From: Neisseriaceae bacterium
GTDB lineage: Bacteria > Pseudomonadota > Gammaproteobacteria > Burkholderiales > Neisseriaceae
Reading direction: 5' to 3'
DNA: 64,000 bases
Assembly: GCA_017991555.1 (NCBI GenBank)
Contig: JAGOQM010000006.1
Coordinates: 62,001 to 126,000, forward strand
Both the position numbers and the translations under genes were made by a program. Under the pieces are notes generated by a model that saw only the letters and a program-made list of their open reading frames with translations, made no database searches and was not told where the DNA came from. Below, piece after piece: positions 63,962-64,000 of this stretch (its first letter is position 1; each line of letters starts with the position of its first letter).

Positions 63962-64000
63962 GGCATGCGTTAGCCACAAAAAAGCCGCGCTTAACCTTGT

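Overview
The window comes from a beta-proteobacterium of the Neisseriales/Neisseriaceae type. The evidence is gene order: tuf-rpsJ at the end of the str operon, def-fmt-rsmB-DUF4390-ntrY-ntrX, dprA-smg-topA, and the block tRNA-Tyr-Gly-Thr-tuf-Trp-secE-nusG. Individual proteins, such as an NtrX with a degenerate ATPase domain, fit the same group. I cannot name the genus. No insertion sequence, prophage, CRISPR array or rRNA gene is visible.

Left accessory part (1-4.3 kb). The edge cuts a short-chain reductase gene. It is followed, with overlapping ends, by a small acyl-carrier-like protein, an AvrD-like protein (the family that directs syringolide synthesis in Pseudomonas syringae) and a P-loop kinase-like protein. 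Facing them are a Sfp-type phosphopantetheinyl transferase and a GntR-family regulator. This looks like a compact acyl-derived small-molecule or signal pathway, and it is the least ordinary part of the window.

4.2-13.4 kb. A DoxX membrane protein sits behind a symmetrical operator-like repeat. An ABC ATPase/membrane-protein pair and a strong bidirectional terminator follow. On the minus strand come a coupled phospholipid cluster (CDP-alcohol phosphatidyltransferase, acyltransferase, CdsA-like protein) with tag behind it, a 27-residue hydrophobic mini-ORF between two hairpins, tyrB and miaB.

13.5-45.6 kb. Here is a nearly complete translation/transcription supercluster, all on the minus strand. 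In transcription order it runs: tRNA-Tyr, tRNA-Gly, tRNA-Thr, tuf, tRNA-Trp, secE, nusG, rplK, rplA, rplJ, rplL, rpoB, rpoC, rpsL, rpsG, fusA, tuf, rpsJ, then the S10 genes (rplC to rpsQ), spc genes (rplN to secY, infA, rpmJ) and alpha genes (rpsM to rplQ). Promoters are readable before tRNA-Tyr, rplK, rpsL and rpsM. Hairpins lie at several unit boundaries: after tRNA-Trp, after rplA, between rplL and rpoB, between rpoB and rpoC, after rpoC, after rpsJ, after rpsQ and after rplQ. The two tuf genes encode proteins differing at one residue.

45.7-64 kb. A 2[4Fe-4S] ferredoxin, rsmD, the NtrY/NtrX-type two-component pair with DUF4390, rsmB, fmt and def, and a short-chain dehydrogenase lie on the minus strand. 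Then dprA-smg-topA, proB and phoB-phoR (behind a Pho-box-like repeat) run on the plus strand. The window ends with a divergent TetR/MFS efflux-type pair sharing one perfect 12+5+12 operator that carries both -35 boxes.
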